Source: an uncultured Eggerthellaceae bacterium
GTDB lineage: Bacteria > Actinomycetota > Coriobacteriia > Coriobacteriales > Eggerthellaceae
Assembly: GCA_944321455.1 (NCBI GenBank)
Contig: CALULI010000002.1
Coordinates: 124,001-188,000 of the forward strand
DNA length: 64,000 bases
Reading direction: 5' to 3'
Numbering within the stretch: the stretch's first letter is position 1; every line of letters begins with the position of its first letter. Positions 63,783 to 64,000 of the stretch are shown here, in pieces. Under the pieces are notes generated by a model. It worked only from the letters and a program-made list of their open reading frames with translations. It was not told the origin of the DNA and did no database searches. The position numbers and the translations under genes are program-made.

Positions 63783-64000
63783 GATGTCTTCTCCTTTTTT
63801 GAGCCGACACGGCTTTCAGTGCCTGACAAAAGACGTGAAATATTGGAGCGATGAGCCCAAATAACGGTAAGAGCAGCAAGGGTGCAACACACAACGCCTA
63901 CCCAGTCGCCCCAATAAAAGTACAGCGACAGGAAGGGGCAGATGGCAGCAGCGGCAATTGAGCCAACTGAGACATAGCGCGTCACAATAACCAGAAGAGC
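63779..64000 (-). CDS. plsY: Glycerol-3-phosphate acyltransferase PlsY, C-terminal part (runs off the window)
   Basis: The last 73 residues are visible: LLVIVTRYVSVGSIAA, a hydrophobic helix, then IWAHRSNISRLLSGTESRVG, typical for the PlsY C-terminus (membrane enzyme using acyl-phosphate). The frame is open to the window edge. The stop overlaps the gpsA start. Confidence 0.9.
   Translation of the reverse strand, partial: ALLVIVTRYVSVGSIAAAAICPFLSLYFYWGDWVGVVCCTLAALTVIWAHRSNISRLLSGTESRVGSKKEKTS

Overview
This 64 kb window is a housekeeping region of a bacterial chromosome. The gene set and order point to an actinobacterium of the class Coriobacteriia with a base composition near 50% GC by eye. 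The clues are the secA-prfB-ftsE-ftsX block, the rplS-rnhB-yraN-comM-dprA-trmFO-xerC block, a large ATPase-plus-SARP/BTAD regulator, a two-subunit transketolase, and frequent TTG/GTG starts with strong GGAG Shine-Dalgarno sites. A low-GC Eggerthellaceae relative such as Cryptobacterium is my best guess, but this is inference. Almost everything is on the minus strand. I saw no insertion sequence, prophage, CRISPR array or rRNA.

Layout on the minus strand, read from high to low coordinates: plsY (partial)-gpsA-ogt; rpe-cysteine desulfurase-PHP phosphatase-nif3 (frameshifted)-C4 zinc-ribbon protein-dgt; azlC-azlD; rplS; rnhB-yraN-comM-dprA-trmFO-xerC; uvrA and a membrane-anchored protein; tRNA-Leu; tig-clpP-clpX; valS; a membrane zinc-ribbon protein; thrS-ybjQ; trxA-trxB; prfA-prmC-punA. 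The plus-strand gamma carbonic anhydrase and lysR genes follow. Then come ilvD-ilvB-ilvH-ilvC behind a T-box-like leader, an acyl-CoA ligase, serC and serA, rpsA-mnmA-coaE-uvrB, the plus-strand Ord-like dehydrogenase, nnrE and tRNA-Gln/tRNA-Glu, the SARP regulator, and finally secA-prfB-transketolase-ftsE-ftsX (partial).

The genes cover translation (RF1, RF2, S1, L19, ThrRS, ValRS, three tRNAs), tRNA modification (MnmA, TrmFO, PrmC acting on release factors), protein export and quality control (SecA, trigger factor, ClpXP), DNA repair and processing (UvrA, UvrB, Ogt, DprA, ComM, XerC-like, RNase HII) and amino-acid synthesis (Ilv, SerA, SerC).

The less ordinary signals are these. (1) A structured, terminator-ended intergenic RNA candidate on the minus strand near 29738-29880, with a three-way junction and no gene behind it. 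(2) A T-box-like ilvD leader whose acceptor-pairing bulge reads UCGU instead of UGGN. (3) An mnmA gene with no ATG/GTG/TTG start upstream of its PP-loop. (4) A single-base frameshift in nif3. (5) A recurring pattern of degenerate two- or three-copy tandem duplications (about 16-37 bp) between genes, several starting at a stop codon. (6) In-frame tandem repeats inside Rpe (7 x 18 bp) and the XerC-like recombinase (15-bp units). (7) RF2 with SPT instead of SPF in its recognition tripeptide.
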